NCBI RefSeq assembly: GCF_014204325.1 | Contig: NZ_JACHKT010000022.1 | Coordinates: 34,708-98,707, forward strand | Direction: 5' to 3' | DNA from: Arcicella rosea | Lineage (GTDB): Bacteria > Bacteroidota > Bacteroidia > Cytophagales > Spirosomataceae | DNA length: 64,000 bases | In this document: positions 35,528 through 44,371 of the stretch, one piece after another | Layout of the letters: every line of letters begins with the position of its first letter | How positions within the stretch are numbered: the first letter of the stretch is position 1 | Made by a program: the position numbers and the translations under genes | The notes under the pieces: generated by a model | The model's input: the letters and a program-made list of their open reading frames with translations, nothing else | Databases searched by the model: none | Told to the model about the DNA's origin: nothing

Positions 35528-36493
35528 ATGAAAAAACTTTCTATCTTTTTTGTAGCCATTTTAGTGGCTTTGGTTTCTGCTTGTGGCGTTACGCCAGATA
35601 TTCAACCAACAACTGTTGACAATACTTTGCCTGCTGCTACGGGTGGCCTAGATGTTACTTTTACTGACCCAACTATCAATGCTACGTCGTCTGTTGTAGC
35701 GGCTAATGGCGATAACGTAAACGTTTCTTTATTAATCAAGAAAACGGCATCGGGTGGTAAGCCACGTATTATGAGAGTATTTGTTGAAACTACTGCAAAT
35801 TACCGTCCTGCCAATGCAACGCCTTTGTTTGAAATTAAATTGAAAAATAAAGACGAGCAAACACAAACAATTGAATACACGGTTTCGCCAACTTCTGGAA
35901 AAGTATATATCCACTTTGATGTGTATGACAATACTTCAACTGATGCTAACAGTACTTCAGCCAATGTAACTCGTAAAACTTTGGTGGTGAATGTTTCATC
36001 TCAAGCACAGATTGCTTCTTGGCCATCAATTACTTTAGGGGCACAGTCGAATGCGGCGGGTTCAAGAGTAACGTCTGCAACGGGTGATATTTATAAAGTA
36101 TGTGACTTAGATTCTAACATGAAATATGTAGATATTACGTATGCTTCTGTAGGTTCGCCAGTAAAATCTACCTTGATGTCGAATCCTGCTAGAAATACAA
36201 CCTTTAGTTTAAGTACTATTGCTACTGCTACCGATTGTTCGGGTTCTTATACTGGTGGAGGTTCAGCTACCTATTTTGCAGTAGCACCAACATCTGTTGA
36301 CTTTGCTACGGCTGATGATTTAGCATTGGGAGCTTTAAGTATCTCGAATACTGCACCACAGTATATTGCGATTGAATCTGGTAAAGTATATGCTTTCTTG
36401 AATGGTAGAGGTAAGAAAGGACTTATCAAAGTGAATAGCATCGTTGCTGGTGTAGCTGGTACGATTAGCGTGGATATTAAAGTGCAGAAATAA
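35528..36493 (+). CDS. hypothetical lipoprotein
   Basis: A 321-residue protein with a clear lipoprotein signal (MKKLSIFFVAILVALVSACG, Cys at residue 19). The mature part is rich in Thr, Ser and Ala and looks beta-rich. It has an Ig-like segment at about residues 40-140 (VTFTDPTINATSSVVAANG, IEYTVSPTSGKVYIHFDVYDN) and a second beta region to the end (YIAIESGKVYAFLNGRGKKG). No catalytic motif is seen. A strong terminator follows. I do not recognise the family. Confidence 0.75.
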   Translation: MKKLSIFFVAILVALVSACGVTPDIQPTTVDNTLPAATGGLDVTFTDPTINATSSVVAANGDNVNVSLLIKKTASGGKPRIMRVFVETTANYRPANATPLFEIKLKNKDEQTQTIEYTVSPTSGKVYIHFDVYDNTSTDANSTSANVTRKTLVVNVSSQAQIASWPSITLGAQSNAAGSRVTSATGDIYKVCDLDSNMKYVDITYASVGSPVKSTLMSNPARNTTFSLSTIATATDCSGSYTGGGSATYFAVAPTSVDFATADDLALGALSISNTAPQYIAIESGKVYAFLNGRGKKGLIKVNSIVAGVAGTISVDIKVQK

Positions 36494-36528
36494 AGCATTG
36501 TTGTAATAAACACGAAGAATACAAGCAT

Positions 36529-36568
36529 AAAAAAAGAGCCATTTTCCTTGGAAAGTGGCTCTTTTTTT
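36529..36568. terminator. bidirectional rho-independent terminator
   Basis: A-run plus GAGCCA (to 36541), TTTTCC paired with GGAAA, then TGGCTC and a T-run to 36568. It lies between two convergent genes and can serve both. Confidence 0.85.
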
Positions 36569-36592
36569 ATGCTATCAATATAGTTTTGAAAC

Positions 36593-37324
36593 TTATTTAG
36601 CTGGCTTTTTAAAGATTGACTCATCAATTTTAGGATTCAATTTGATTGATTCAGTTTCAATCGTCATGCTTCCACCCATTGGGCTAGGAGTTTCCATTGT
36701 ATGAGCAAATGTCAAACCTTCTATTTGTTTGAAGTTAGAATACGTTACCTCTGCGTCAATTTCTTGTCCTTGTACCTTACGTTTTCCACTTGTTTTTAAA
36801 GTATAATACGTAGAAGTAGAAAGATAAATGTTGGTTACATCTCCGTTTTTTTCAGTCAATTTTAATTTATAAGCGTCAGCACCATCTACTTTTTCAGTAC
36901 CTGCTAATTCTAAAGTAGAGCCGTTTTCTTTATAACCAAACAATGAACCACCTAAGTTTAATTGTTTACGAGATTCTCTAACCATTGCTATTGGCATATC
37001 TTCTGGCGCTCCTGTTCCTTGCATCATCACTGGTCTGATAGACCAACCTGTTTCGCCATCTACTACAGTCGTCATTTCTTGTCCCATTACACTAACATCC
37101 GTTCTCAAAGATTTTCCTGATACAATTACTGTTTTACTTTCAATATCCATTCCTTGAACTGAAAACTTATTCTTCATTTCTAAGCTTTTTAAAGCTTTCC
37201 ATTTTTCTAGTCCACCAATTGCTTCAATGTGTTTTGTTACAATTTCATCGGCTGTTTGTGCAAAAGCACTTGCTGTCGTTGCTAAAACAATCAAAGCAGC
37301 ACCCATCATTTTTGAAATTTTCAT
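36593..37324 (-). CDS. secreted LolA-like / outer-membrane lipoprotein-sorting-like protein
   Basis: A 243-residue protein from the ATG at 37324 (the longer frame to 37435 lacks a signal-like start). The signal peptide MKISKMMGAALIVLATTASAFAQ is followed by TADEIVTKHIEAIGGLEKWKALKSLEMK. This opening is typical of Bacteroidota proteins with a half-barrel LolA/LolB-like fold. The rest is regular beta-hairpins (ESKTVIVSGKSLRTDV, VTNIYLSTSTYYTLKTSGKR). The exact function is unknown; lipid or lipoprotein binding is the family-level inference. Confidence 0.7.
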   Translation of the reverse strand: MKISKMMGAALIVLATTASAFAQTADEIVTKHIEAIGGLEKWKALKSLEMKNKFSVQGMDIESKTVIVSGKSLRTDVSVMGQEMTTVVDGETGWSIRPVMMQGTGAPEDMPIAMVRESRKQLNLGGSLFGYKENGSTLELAGTEKVDGADAYKLKLTEKNGDVTNIYLSTSTYYTLKTSGKRKVQGQEIDAEVTYSNFKQIEGLTFAHTMETPSPMGGSMTIETESIKLNPKIDESIFKKPAK

Positions 37325-37490
37325 GTTTATGTTTGTGTTAAATGTGTTTGAAATGATATTATCTGTTTCGGTTTTTGTATAAATACGCTTTGTATTCAAT
37401 TTTGTTTGAAAAGTAACAAGGAATATATTCATCACAAAACACTAACATGACAATCAGTGATTTTGGAGGATGAATGGAGAAGCTTTTTGA

Positions 37491-37706
37491 GTTGTGAATT
37501 AGCCAATTAGTGATTGAGTGAATTAGTGAGTTGTGAATTAGTGATTGGATGAATTGTGATTTAGTGAATTAAAATGGATTACTCTTTTCTTTTGATTAAC
37601 TCCATTTAAAAAAATGCTTAATCTTGTTGATAACAAATTAACTAATTCACAACTCAAAATTTACAATTCACTAACTCACTCAATCACAACTCACTAACTA
37701 ACAATT
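37491..37706. repeat. imperfect ~200-bp inverted repeat of AATTAGTGA/TCACTAATT words
   Basis: The left arm (about 37491-37570) is built from GTGAATTAGTGAGTTGTG-like words. The right arm (about 37637-37706) is built from their complements (AACTAATTCACAACTC, CACTCAATCACAAC). The centre carries no gene. The right arm overlaps the last codons of the MFS gene. It looks like low-complexity intergenic material; similar words flank the LytTR gene. Confidence 0.6.
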
Positions 37707-38947
37707 GTCTCCGCTGTTAAAGAATTTTTTGGAAAAGATTTTAAGGCTATTAATAAAGCAATGATTGTCAAGAAAGCTGCCATCATAAAAGCTGCTCCGG
37801 GGAAGAATATGGGTGCATCATCTGCCGAAAAGTAAGCAAATAAATTAGATGCTAATAATGGTCCGAATATCGTAGTAACACTTTGTAAACTTGTTAAACC
37901 TCCTTGTAATTCACCTTGTTCGTTGGCAGGTACTTGTTTGGATATAATACTTTGTAAAGCTGGCCCCGCAATACCACCTAAACCAAAAGGAATCATAAAG
38001 GCATACATCATCCAACCTTTTGTAGCCAAAGCAAACAAAGCAAAACCTGCCGCATAAAATAATAATCCTACCATGACAGAGTTTCTATCTCCTAACTTTG
38101 GATTGATAATTCTATTTAAACCACCTTGTACAATAGCTACAACTAAACCCACAAAAGAAAGTGAATAACCTACTTCTGCCAATGTCCAATTAAATTCTTT
38201 CATCGTAAAATATGACCATGTACTTGGATGTGTTTGTCCTGCCAATTGCAAACAGAAAAATGCCCCAACCAGCCCTAACACTACTGGATAACGCCCCAAG
38301 TTTTTTAATGAACCAATCGGGTTGGCACGTTTCCAATCAAAATCTCTTCTATGTTCTTGCGACAGAGATTCTGGTAATACAAAATAACCATAAAGCCAAT
38401 TAAGCAGTGTTAAGCCTGCGGCTACAAAAAAAGGTACTCTTGCACCTATATCTCCTAATACTCCACCAATGACTGGTCCAATAATAAAACCAATACCAAA
38501 AGCTGCACCAATCATTCCAAAGTTTTTAGAGCGATTTTCATCATTAGAAATATCTGCAATGTATGCCGATGCCGTTGTAAAGCTTGCCCCCGTAATACCA
38601 GCAATGATTCTTCCTGCAAAAAGCCATGCAATAGTTGGGGCAAAACCCAAAAGAATATAATCTAAACCAAAACCAAACAGCGAACCTAAAATAATAGGAC
38701 GGCGACCATACTTGTCACTCAATCCACCTAAAATTGGTGAAAAGATAAATTGCATCACTGCATAAGCCGCCATCAAAAAACCAGAATATTGTGAAGCTTC
38801 GCTAAGTCCTTTACCAGTAAGTTCTTGTAATAATTTAGGTAAAACGGGAATAATAATTCCGATTCCTAAAACATCAATAAGAATGGTAATAAAAATAAAT
38901 AGAATTGCGGGATTACGTTTTGCCGACATGGGGGAGATTGAATTCAA
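37694..38947 (-). CDS. MFS transporter of the TetA/TCR multidrug type
   Basis: A 417-residue protein with twelve membrane helices predicted by eye. Helix 1 is [25 protein letters not shown]. The MFS motif [16 protein letters not shown] lies between helices 2 and 3. Motif C-like [15 protein letters not shown] lies in helix 5 and is a mark of drug:H+ antiporters. The substrate cannot be predicted; the TetA-like sequence does not by itself mean tetracycline resistance. The start may be ATG 38947 or the internal Met at codon 7. Confidence 0.88.
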   Translation of the reverse strand: MNSISPMSAKRNPAILFIFITILIDVLGIGIIIPVLPKLLQELTGKGLSEASQYSGFLMAAYAVMQFIFSPILGGLSDKYGRRPIILGSLFGFGLDYILLGFAPTIAWLFAGRIIAGITGASFTTASAYIADISNDENRSKNFGMIGAAFGIGFIIGPVIGGVLGDIGARVPFFVAAGLTLLNWLYGYFVLPESLSQEHRRDFDWKRANPIGSLKNLGRYPVVLGLVGAFFCLQLAGQTHPSTWSYFTMKEFNWTLAEVGYSLSFVGLVVAIVQGGLNRIINPKLGDRNSVMVGLLFYAAGFALFALATKGWMMYAFMIPFGLGGIAGPALQSIISKQVPANEQGELQGGLTSLQSVTTIFGPLLASNLFAYFSADDAPIFFPGAAFMMAAFLTIIALLIALKSFPKNSLTAETIVS

Positions 38948-39059
38948 GGATAATTTTTAGCAAGATACTCATTTTTTGTTTACTACTGAATCTGCTATTT
39001 CAGCTTTTATCAGCATAAAAAGGATTGATAATCTTGTTATATTTTAACATTGATGCTTT

Positions 39060-42000
39060 TTAGTGGTATTGCTTCGGAAATACCAAAGTGAATATTGTCC
39101 CTTTGCCTATTTCACTTTTAAAGCTAATCGTTCCGCCAAGTTTATGCGTAAACTCTTTGGTGATATTCAATCCTAATCCTGTACCGTCGATATTTAAAAC
39201 ATTATTGGCCCTGAAAAATATCTCAAATAAATGTTTTTGATCTTCTGGAGGAATTCCAATGCCGTAATCTTGAATGATGATTTTGAAATCTTGGTCATTA
39301 ACCTCCAACGACAAACTAGGATTTGGTGCGTTGGTAGAGTATTTGAAGGCATTATCAATCAAATTATTGATAATATGCTTTAATAAAGAAGCATCAGAAT
39401 ATATTTCTTTATTTTCTTCGGGCAAAACCAGTTCTAATTTTCGATTGTCTTTTCTATCATGATAATATTGATTATTAATGTCTTTAATCAAGGATGTAAT
39501 ATCAAGATATTCTAACTCCAAATTAATTTTATCATTGGCAGATTTCTCCAGTAACAATACATCCGAGAGCATTTCTGTCAATCGATTCGCTTGTGAAGTA
39601 ACTCTGTTGAGATGATGTTTTAATTTTTCTTTTGTCTCAACATCCGACAGCATGTTGATGTAAATTCCCAGAATATCAATACTTGTGACAATCGTTGCCA
39701 ATGGTGTTCTGAATTCATGCGAAGCAAATGAAATGAATCTTGATTTTAATAAGTTTATCTCCTTCTCTTTTTCCAATGAAAGTTCTAATTGACGAAGGTG
39801 TTTTTTAGATTCTTCAGCATTTTTTCGCTCAGTAATATCTATTAAGATTCCGTTAAAAATTATTTTATCCCCTAAAAATGTCGGGCTAGAAATTCCTTGA
39901 AACCATTTTAATTCACCATTATCAGTTAGTATTCTTCCTTCATAGTTCCAATTACTTCTACTAACCATTGATAAATAAACAGAATTCAAGAATGTTGTTT
40001 TATCTTCAGAATAAATATATTTAGCTAAATCTCTTGCGTTGTTGTCAAAATCTATTCCGAATATTTCTTGAATTTTAGCACTTAAATATGGGAAATGTGT
40101 TGTGCCATCGGCTTCAATACATAATTGATACACTACTCCTGGAACACTTTTAGCAAGGTTTTTAAACATCAATTCACTTGCAATGAGTTGTTCTTGTACC
40201 AATTTTTGTTCAGTAATATCAATACTAATACCTATTAATCTATCAATTTTACCTTGTTCATTCACAAGAGGAATTTTAGATAACAAATACCATACTCGTC
40301 TTTTGGTTGGGTCTTCAATTAATGTTTCTTTATTGATAATTGCTTCTCCTGTGTTGAAAACAGTTTGGTCTTCTTCAATAAAAATTTTGGCATACTCTGC
40401 TGTGAAAGTTTCATAATCACTCTTACCGATACCTTCTTTTTCGTCTTTGAATCCTAAGTATTCAAGTTCAGCTTTGTTGATTAGCGTTTTTCTGGATGCT
40501 AAATCTTTTACATACACATTGAGGGGTAAATTATCAATGATTGTCCTTAATAGATATTGCTCACTTTTAAGCAATTGTTCAGCCTTTTTCCTTTTGGTAA
40601 TATCCATGAAGTTCATGATAATACCTTGAATTGACGGTTCAGTCAATTGATTATTAAAATGGGTTTCAATCCATAATAATTCACCATTGGTTTTTATATA
40701 CCTAAAACTTGCTGTTGGGGAAGAATCTGGTTGTTCATATACTTGTTGAAAAGCCAAACGTAATCCTATTAAATCATCTGGGTGAACTAAATTTTTATCA
40801 TATTCTTCAAGAGTATTAATTCCAAATATTTTTTTCCCGACTGGACTAATATCAATAATTTTTTTGTCAGCATTTACAATTGCGATACCCTCCGTACTTT
40901 TTTCAAAAAACGCTTTAAGACGTTTTTCTCGCTGAATAACATCATTTTCAACCTTTTTCTTTATTGTAATATCTTGTGAAGTAATTCTTATTTGAATATC
41001 TTTCCCATTTTCGTCTTTGTGGAGTCTGGCATCCATGACCAAATACTTTATTTGTCCATTGGGCATTTTTAACCGAAAATCAAGATTCAAATACTTGTTC
41101 TCGGTCATCATTAATTGATGCTGTTCAAGGAGTTTTTCTCTATCTTCTTCATGTACATACTTTATTGCATCAGCTAAATTGAGAGGACTTTGAGTAAAAT
41201 CAAGCTCAAAAATATAATACATTTCTTCCGACCAGAAGTGGTTTTCTCCAACTAAATCTACTTCCCAATAACCCAATTTTGCTATGCTTTGGGCTGCTAA
41301 TAATTGTTCATTTGTTTTTTGTAAAGCAACTTCGTTTAGCTTTCTTTCAGTTATATCTTTGCCGTAACAGGCAGTTCCTATTACTTTACCATCAAGCTTT
41401 ATTGGATAGAATGATACTTCTCTCCATAAATTTTTCAAGTAAGTAATATTGTATTGTGCCGTAAAGGTTTCTCCTTCAAATGCTCTTTTATAATACGAAG
41501 TAAATAAGGCTAAATGAGTTTGGCTAAATGTTAGGGTTTCTAACATATTTTTGCCTGGGTAAATACTTTCTTGGATGTAGTCAAAAATCAATTTTTCGTA
41601 AGCGGTGTTAAAAGAAATTAAGCGAAAAGAAGTATCTACACTCCAAACAATGTCAGAGGTATTATCAATTAATGACTTCAAGTTTCTTGCATCAAATTCT
41701 CTTTGCTTTCTTGCCAAAACTTGTTCATTAATATCTCTAAAATTCAATAACACAGTTTTAATTGCTTGGTTTTCAAGGAAGTTATGAATGGTTGTTTCAA
41801 GCCATTTTTCTGAACCATCAGGCATGATAATCCTAAATTCTATTGTTTTGGCTTGGTATTGATTGTCAATTACTTCTAAGAAAAGATTACCCAAAGCTGC
41901 TTTGTCTTCAGGGTGTATTTTCAATTTGGCTTTGATGGTAGATGTATTTTCGTCGTTGTAGAAACCTAATATTTTTTTGCCTGATGTACTAATTTCTAAA

Positions 42001-42488
42001 ATTGTACCTTCAGTATCAATTAATGCAAAGCCTTCCGTAAAGTTTTCAATAATAGTACTAAAACGTTTTTCTATCATTTTATAACTCTCATCCTTTGCTT
42101 TACGAGTAGAAATATCTTTGAAATAGCCATGCCAAATTGTTGAACCATCTACATTATTTTCAGGATTTGCGAATACTTTTATCCAGCGAAAATTATGTTC
42201 ATGCTCTTTAATTCTGAATTCATAAAACCAATTAGATTGTTCCTTTTGTGAAGTTTGGAGAGTAGTAAAAAAGTCATGGTAATCTTCTTGAAATATCGAC
42301 TCAAGATAGAGCGTAGGATTACTTAGGAAAGAGGTTTTATCTGCTTTGAAAAAAATATGTTCAATATCTTTACTGATGTAGAGAAACGAGATGCTTCCAT
42401 CGGCTGATAATACCAACTGAAACATTGCTATAGGTGAACTATCAATGCTTTTTTCAATATTTTGGTTTTTTGTTGATGTATTCTCCAC
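39060..42488 (-). CDS. sensor histidine kinase with seven PAS domains
   Basis: A 1142-residue protein without membrane segments, so cytoplasmic. Seven PAS/PAC units can be counted from their closing motifs (DISTRK, DINEQV, DITERK, DITIKK, DITKRK, DITEQK, DITERK). The HisKA domain has phospho-acceptor H924 in FASHEFRTPL. The HATPase has NNLIDNAFKYS (N box), DYGIGIPPEDQ (G1) and GTGLGLNITKEF (G2). No receiver domain is fused and no response regulator gene is adjacent, so its partner is elsewhere. The signal sensed is unknown; the PAS units show no obvious cofactor residues by eye. Confidence 0.93.
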   Translation of the reverse strand: MENTSTKNQNIEKSIDSSPIAMFQLVLSADGSISFLYISKDIEHIFFKADKTSFLSNPTLYLESIFQEDYHDFFTTLQTSQKEQSNWFYEFRIKEHEHNFRWIKVFANPENNVDGSTIWHGYFKDISTRKAKDESYKMIEKRFSTIIENFTEGFALIDTEGTILEISTSGKKILGFYNDENTSTIKAKLKIHPEDKAALGNLFLEVIDNQYQAKTIEFRIIMPDGSEKWLETTIHNFLENQAIKTVLLNFRDINEQVLARKQREFDARNLKSLIDNTSDIVWSVDTSFRLISFNTAYEKLIFDYIQESIYPGKNMLETLTFSQTHLALFTSYYKRAFEGETFTAQYNITYLKNLWREVSFYPIKLDGKVIGTACYGKDITERKLNEVALQKTNEQLLAAQSIAKLGYWEVDLVGENHFWSEEMYYIFELDFTQSPLNLADAIKYVHEEDREKLLEQHQLMMTENKYLNLDFRLKMPNGQIKYLVMDARLHKDENGKDIQIRITSQDITIKKKVENDVIQREKRLKAFFEKSTEGIAIVNADKKIIDISPVGKKIFGINTLEEYDKNLVHPDDLIGLRLAFQQVYEQPDSSPTASFRYIKTNGELLWIETHFNNQLTEPSIQGIIMNFMDITKRKKAEQLLKSEQYLLRTIIDNLPLNVYVKDLASRKTLINKAELEYLGFKDEKEGIGKSDYETFTAEYAKIFIEEDQTVFNTGEAIINKETLIEDPTKRRVWYLLSKIPLVNEQGKIDRLIGISIDITEQKLVQEQLIASELMFKNLAKSVPGVVYQLCIEADGTTHFPYLSAKIQEIFGIDFDNNARDLAKYIYSEDKTTFLNSVYLSMVSRSNWNYEGRILTDNGELKWFQGISSPTFLGDKIIFNGILIDITERKNAEESKKHLRQLELSLEKEKEINLLKSRFISFASHEFRTPLATIVTSIDILGIYINMLSDVETKEKLKHHLNRVTSQANRLTEMLSDVLLLEKSANDKINLELEYLDITSLIKDINNQYYHDRKDNRKLELVLPEENKEIYSDASLLKHIINNLIDNAFKYSTNAPNPSLSLEVNDQDFKIIIQDYGIGIPPEDQKHLFEIFFRANNVLNIDGTGLGLNITKEFTHKLGGTISFKSEIGKGTIFTLVFPKQYH

Positions 42489-42939
42489 TTTTATTCAGAT
42501 TGTTTTTAATTTTCAGAAACCATCGATCAACAATAAAACTAACAATTGAAATCATTGTTGGAAATATTATACATTTAATTGGTATTACAACTTACACAAA
42601 AGTTTGTTAACAACGAGATTTAAAGCATAGAATTCGGTAATATTTTGCTGTTTTTTTGATGGAAGCCTAAAAGTGAATGTTAAAAGAGAATATTATTTTT
42701 TTGAAATAAAGCTTAGGATTTTTGGGAGATTAAAGGAAGAGTTATACCAAAGTATTTGCAGTTAATCATATATCAAGTAATGAGAGAAGTTTATCGAGGT
42801 ATCAATAAAAGTGGTGTAGAACTATTTACTGATTGCAATTTATTGTATTGTGCTCAATTGTTGAGTGATTATTTAGTTTACGGTCTAAAATATTTGATAA
42901 ATACAAATTCGCATTGCTATAGTTTAATTTTATATATTT
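42489..42939. other. 450-bp gene-free region upstream of the 7-PAS kinase
   Basis: A 61-codon open stretch at 42756-42941 has no credible start context and runs into the terminator of the neighbouring gene, so I do not call it a gene. No tRNA, repeat or clear promoter was recognised. Confidence 0.6.
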
Positions 42940-42985
42940 AAAAAACCTCCTTATCTAAGCTTAAAAAGCACAGATAAGGAGGCTT
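42940..42985 (-). terminator. rho-independent terminator of the small secreted protein gene
   Basis: CCTCCTTATCT and AGATAAGGAGG form an 11-bp stem, followed on the minus strand by six T. It is 20 bp after the stop codon of the gene at 43005-43370. Confidence 0.85.
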
Positions 42986-43004
42986 TAATGAACAGCGAGT
43001 ATGA

Positions 43005-43370
43005 TTAATCTATCGTAATATCATTTTTTTTCGCTGTATCGCTGGCTAATTCAACATCTTTAATAACTTTTTTAGTAAAAGGCATTTTTGGATTTTGCCA
43101 AGTCAAATACTCTTCTTTTGGTTGATTCCTAATAATTCTCAATCCTTTTTCTGTAGTTTGTGTACCTACTTGTTTGTAATTCCTATTGATTGCGACATTC
43201 TCGCTGATAGGAAACCCTTTTTTGTTATTTTTTTTAGCTGCCGCAGCTGCTTTATTAGGGTGTTTATAATTACTTGTGCTATACCCAGGGTCACCTGAAG
43301 GAACCTCCTGAGCAAACGAACCATAACTAGCTACTAGTAATAAGCTCGCCCAAAAAAAATTAGATTTCAT
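43005..43370 (-). CDS. small secreted hypothetical protein
   Basis: A 121-residue protein with a signal peptide (MKSNFFWASLLLVASYGSFAQ). The mature part is Lys-rich and probably disordered (NKAAAAAKKNNKKGFPIS), with a more ordered C-terminus (KGLRIIRNQPKEEYLTW, MPFTKKVIKDVELASDTAKK). It has its own strong terminator and is monocistronic. I do not recognise a family. Confidence 0.7.
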   Translation of the reverse strand: MKSNFFWASLLLVASYGSFAQEVPSGDPGYSTSNYKHPNKAAAAAKKNNKKGFPISENVAINRNYKQVGTQTTEKGLRIIRNQPKEEYLTWQNPKMPFTKKVIKDVELASDTAKKNDITID

Positions 43371-43899
43371 AACAATATGATGTTTAAGTTGTATGGTTTT
43401 GTTTCAGAATTTAATTTCCAGAAAGCCTCAGTATAAAAAATAAACCTTACTGAGCTTTATAATAAGTATAAGTAAAAACACTTATTGCACTTGGATAACG
43501 AAAGTTGCAAACAAAAATTTTAATTGCCAAATGATGGATTCAGAGGATAAAAGCTGAAGAATTCAACTCTTTTTTTAATATTTTGTTGTTTTTTTATGAA
43601 ATAAGATAGAAAATATAGCATATCTTGGAAGTTTTTCTATTAGATAAGGATAAGTATAGACGAATTGCTACTCGAAATGATAGAATAGAAAAAAATGAGG
43701 AAATGATTTTTTTTTGAAGGCTACTGAAAGTGTATAACTATAAAAATATCCTAAAAACGATTGAATCAACGATTTTTTGTAAGAACTACTGTTAAACATT
43801 AAGCTAAAAATTAGAAATAATGTCTTTTTTTATGATTTTAATTCTTTTTTAATCTTAAAATCATAAAATGATAATAAGTAAAAATACTTACCATTGTTT
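43371..43899. other. 530-bp gene-free, very AT-rich region
   Basis: No coding frame, repeat or RNA gene was recognised. It contains the promoter region of the small secreted protein gene and runs up to the terminator of the response-regulator gene. Confidence 0.6.
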
Positions 43900-43948
43900 A
43901 ATAAAAAATGGAATTATTGAAATGTTATCCTTCCAATAATTCCATTTG
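43900..43948 (-). terminator. rho-independent terminator of the PAS protein/response regulator pair
   Basis: AAATGGAATTATTG (43906-43919) and CAATAATTCCATTT (43934-43947) form a 14-bp stem. A T-run follows on the minus strand. It lies just downstream of the response-regulator gene. Confidence 0.85.
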
Positions 43949-43969
43949 CCAGTAAAAGCATATAGCTTT

Positions 43970-44371
43970 TTAGTTCTCAAAAAAATGTTTTACCTGTGGC
44001 TGGGCTTTTAATCCTTCCAGAATATCTTTGGTTAAAGGTTTTGAAACATAAGAAATTACTTGTTCATAAGTACTTGCTTTGTCGAGGTCGTGCTGGTCAA
44101 TTGAAGAACTAACCATTACCACATAAATTTGATTTTTGAGGGCTTGTTTTTGTAAAGCTTCCAACAATTCCCATCCATTCATAATTGGCATGTTGATGTC
44201 TAGCAATATCAAATAGGCATCATCTCCATGATTGTTGACGATGAAGTCAAATGCTTGTTGCCCATCAGCAAAATTTATTGGAGAATCAGTCAATCCGCTT
44301 TTTTTGGCTATAATTGAGTGCAAAGTTTGCACCATTTTGTCATCATCTACTATTAATAAATTGAGTTTCAT
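43970..44371 (-). CDS. single-domain response regulator (Rcp1/CheY-like)
   Basis: A 133-residue protein that is only a receiver domain: DDD at residues 9-11, phospho-acceptor D58 in LILLDINMPIMNGWELL, the VMVSSS segment, and Lys in YVSKPLT. No output domain. The ATG overlaps the TGA of the upstream PAS/HisKA gene by 4 nt, so the two are translationally coupled and probably function together as a phosphorelay or protein-interaction pair. Confidence 0.93.
   Translation of the reverse strand: MKLNLLIVDDDKMVQTLHSIIAKKSGLTDSPINFADGQQAFDFIVNNHGDDAYLILLDINMPIMNGWELLEALQKQALKNQIYVVMVSSSIDQHDLDKASTYEQVISYVSKPLTKDILEGLKAQPQVKHFFEN

Noticed and set aside
37694..38947. Dedicated tetracycline efflux pump
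   Set aside because: TetA-like MFS motifs are common to many drug or metabolite exporters; specificity cannot be read from them.
42756..42941. 61-codon frame upstream of the 7-PAS kinase
   Set aside because: No recognisable protein character; it runs into the terminator of the neighbouring gene.
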